64,000 bases of DNA, taken from Chania multitudinisentens RB-25. Its GTDB lineage: Bacteria; Pseudomonadota; Gammaproteobacteria; Enterobacterales; Enterobacteriaceae. A program made the position numbers and the translations under genes. Positions 63,784 through 64,000 of the stretch are shown piece after piece. The stretch lies in assembly GCF_000520015.2 (NCBI RefSeq), contig NZ_CP007044.2, positions 248,001 through 312,000 of the forward strand. Reading direction: 5' to 3'. Each line of letters opens with the position of its first letter. The first letter of the stretch is position 1. The notes under the pieces were generated by a model. The model was not told where the DNA came from. It did not search any database and saw nothing but the letters and a program-made list of their open reading frames with translations.

Positions 63784-64000
63784 AATTCATGCGATCGGAT
63801 TTTCCTTTCCGTTCCCCCCATTGCCTCGATTTGCATCAACATGTATCCCGTACATATCTCAGAACACAGTGGAAGTTGTTCAACCTGCGCTTGAAACAAC
63901 TATGCCCATTCTTAATAGTGTAATTCTTCAGCTACGACAGGAAAGTATCCCATATGGCATAATTCCATCTGATATCAGCACCTGTTTGTACCCGTCAGCC

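Noticed and set aside
63903..64000. Open frame running off the right edge (MPILNSVILQLRQESIPYG)
   Set aside because: Only about 33 codons visible, no ribosome site, no family match; cannot be distinguished from chance.

Overview
The window looks like the chromosome of a Serratia-type enterobacterium (Yersiniaceae). About 46 kb (3.2-49.5 kb) carries housekeeping genes whose products resemble the E. coli proteins closely. They run almost collinear (reversed) with the E. coli region mpl-fbp / ppa / tamAB / msrA / cpdB / fklB / rpsF-rplI / aidB / rlmB-rnr-nsrR-purA / hflCK-hflX-hfq-miaA-mutL-amiB-tsaE-nnr / queG. The genus call is inference: it rests on the subtilisin-type autotransporter, the LysM-extended AmiB, the lack of ula, ytfQRT-yjfF and cycA-ytfE at their E. 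coli positions, and dispersed 'CTTCAAGYTGC' intergenic repeats.

Layout. 1-2645: a subtilisin-family autotransporter protease, cut at its C-terminus by the window edge. 3.2-5.8 kb: mdh, argR (with tandem ARG-box-like sites) and yhcN. 5.9-20.3 kb: cell-wall recycling (mpl), gluconeogenesis (fbp), a periplasmic dual-specificity phosphatase, ppa, ytfP, the TamA/TamB envelope assembly pair, msrA, ytfL, ytfK, ytfJ and cysQ. 20.5-26.8 kb: cpdB, a Fur-box-preceded TonB-dependent receptor, fklB, ytfB and a DUF488 gene. 26.9-28.4 kb: the rpsF-priB-rpsR-rplI operon. 28.8-31.6 kb: yjfY, yjfP, aidB. 31.8-37.6 kb: rlmB, rnr, nsrR, purA, yjeT. 37.7-48.4 kb: the long leftward tsaE-amiB-mutL-miaA-hfq-hflX-hflK-hflC superoperon, headed by nnr, with queG diverging from nnr through overlapping start codons.

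At 49.5 kb, just past queG, E. coli-type synteny stops. The tRNA-Gly cluster expected there is absent within the window. Instead there is a decayed tyrosine recombinase (one in-frame stop, one frameshift), then about 14 kb of accessory DNA. This holds a TetR regulator with two TGTAA-N6-TTACA operator-like palindromes facing a double SnoaL/NTF2 gene; a LysR regulator divergent from an azoreductase-like flavoprotein and a tautomerase; a nitrilase divergent from another LysR gene; and a transglutaminase-like gene remnant. It also holds a translationally coupled pair made of a Tlde1 (DUF2778) L,D-transpeptidase-type toxin and a small exported protein that is probably its immunity factor. After these come a DUF1697 gene, an uncharacterised WGR-like/beta-helix-like protein, a LysR pseudogene split by a complete IS256-family element with an 8-bp target duplication, and an AraC-GyrI regulator divergent from a stand-alone GyrI-like protein.

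The most notable candidates are the orphan Tlde1 effector/immunity module and its unexplained neighbours (57.2-60.1 kb), and the recombinase scar that marks the island boundary. I did not find a CRISPR array, tRNA or rRNA gene.
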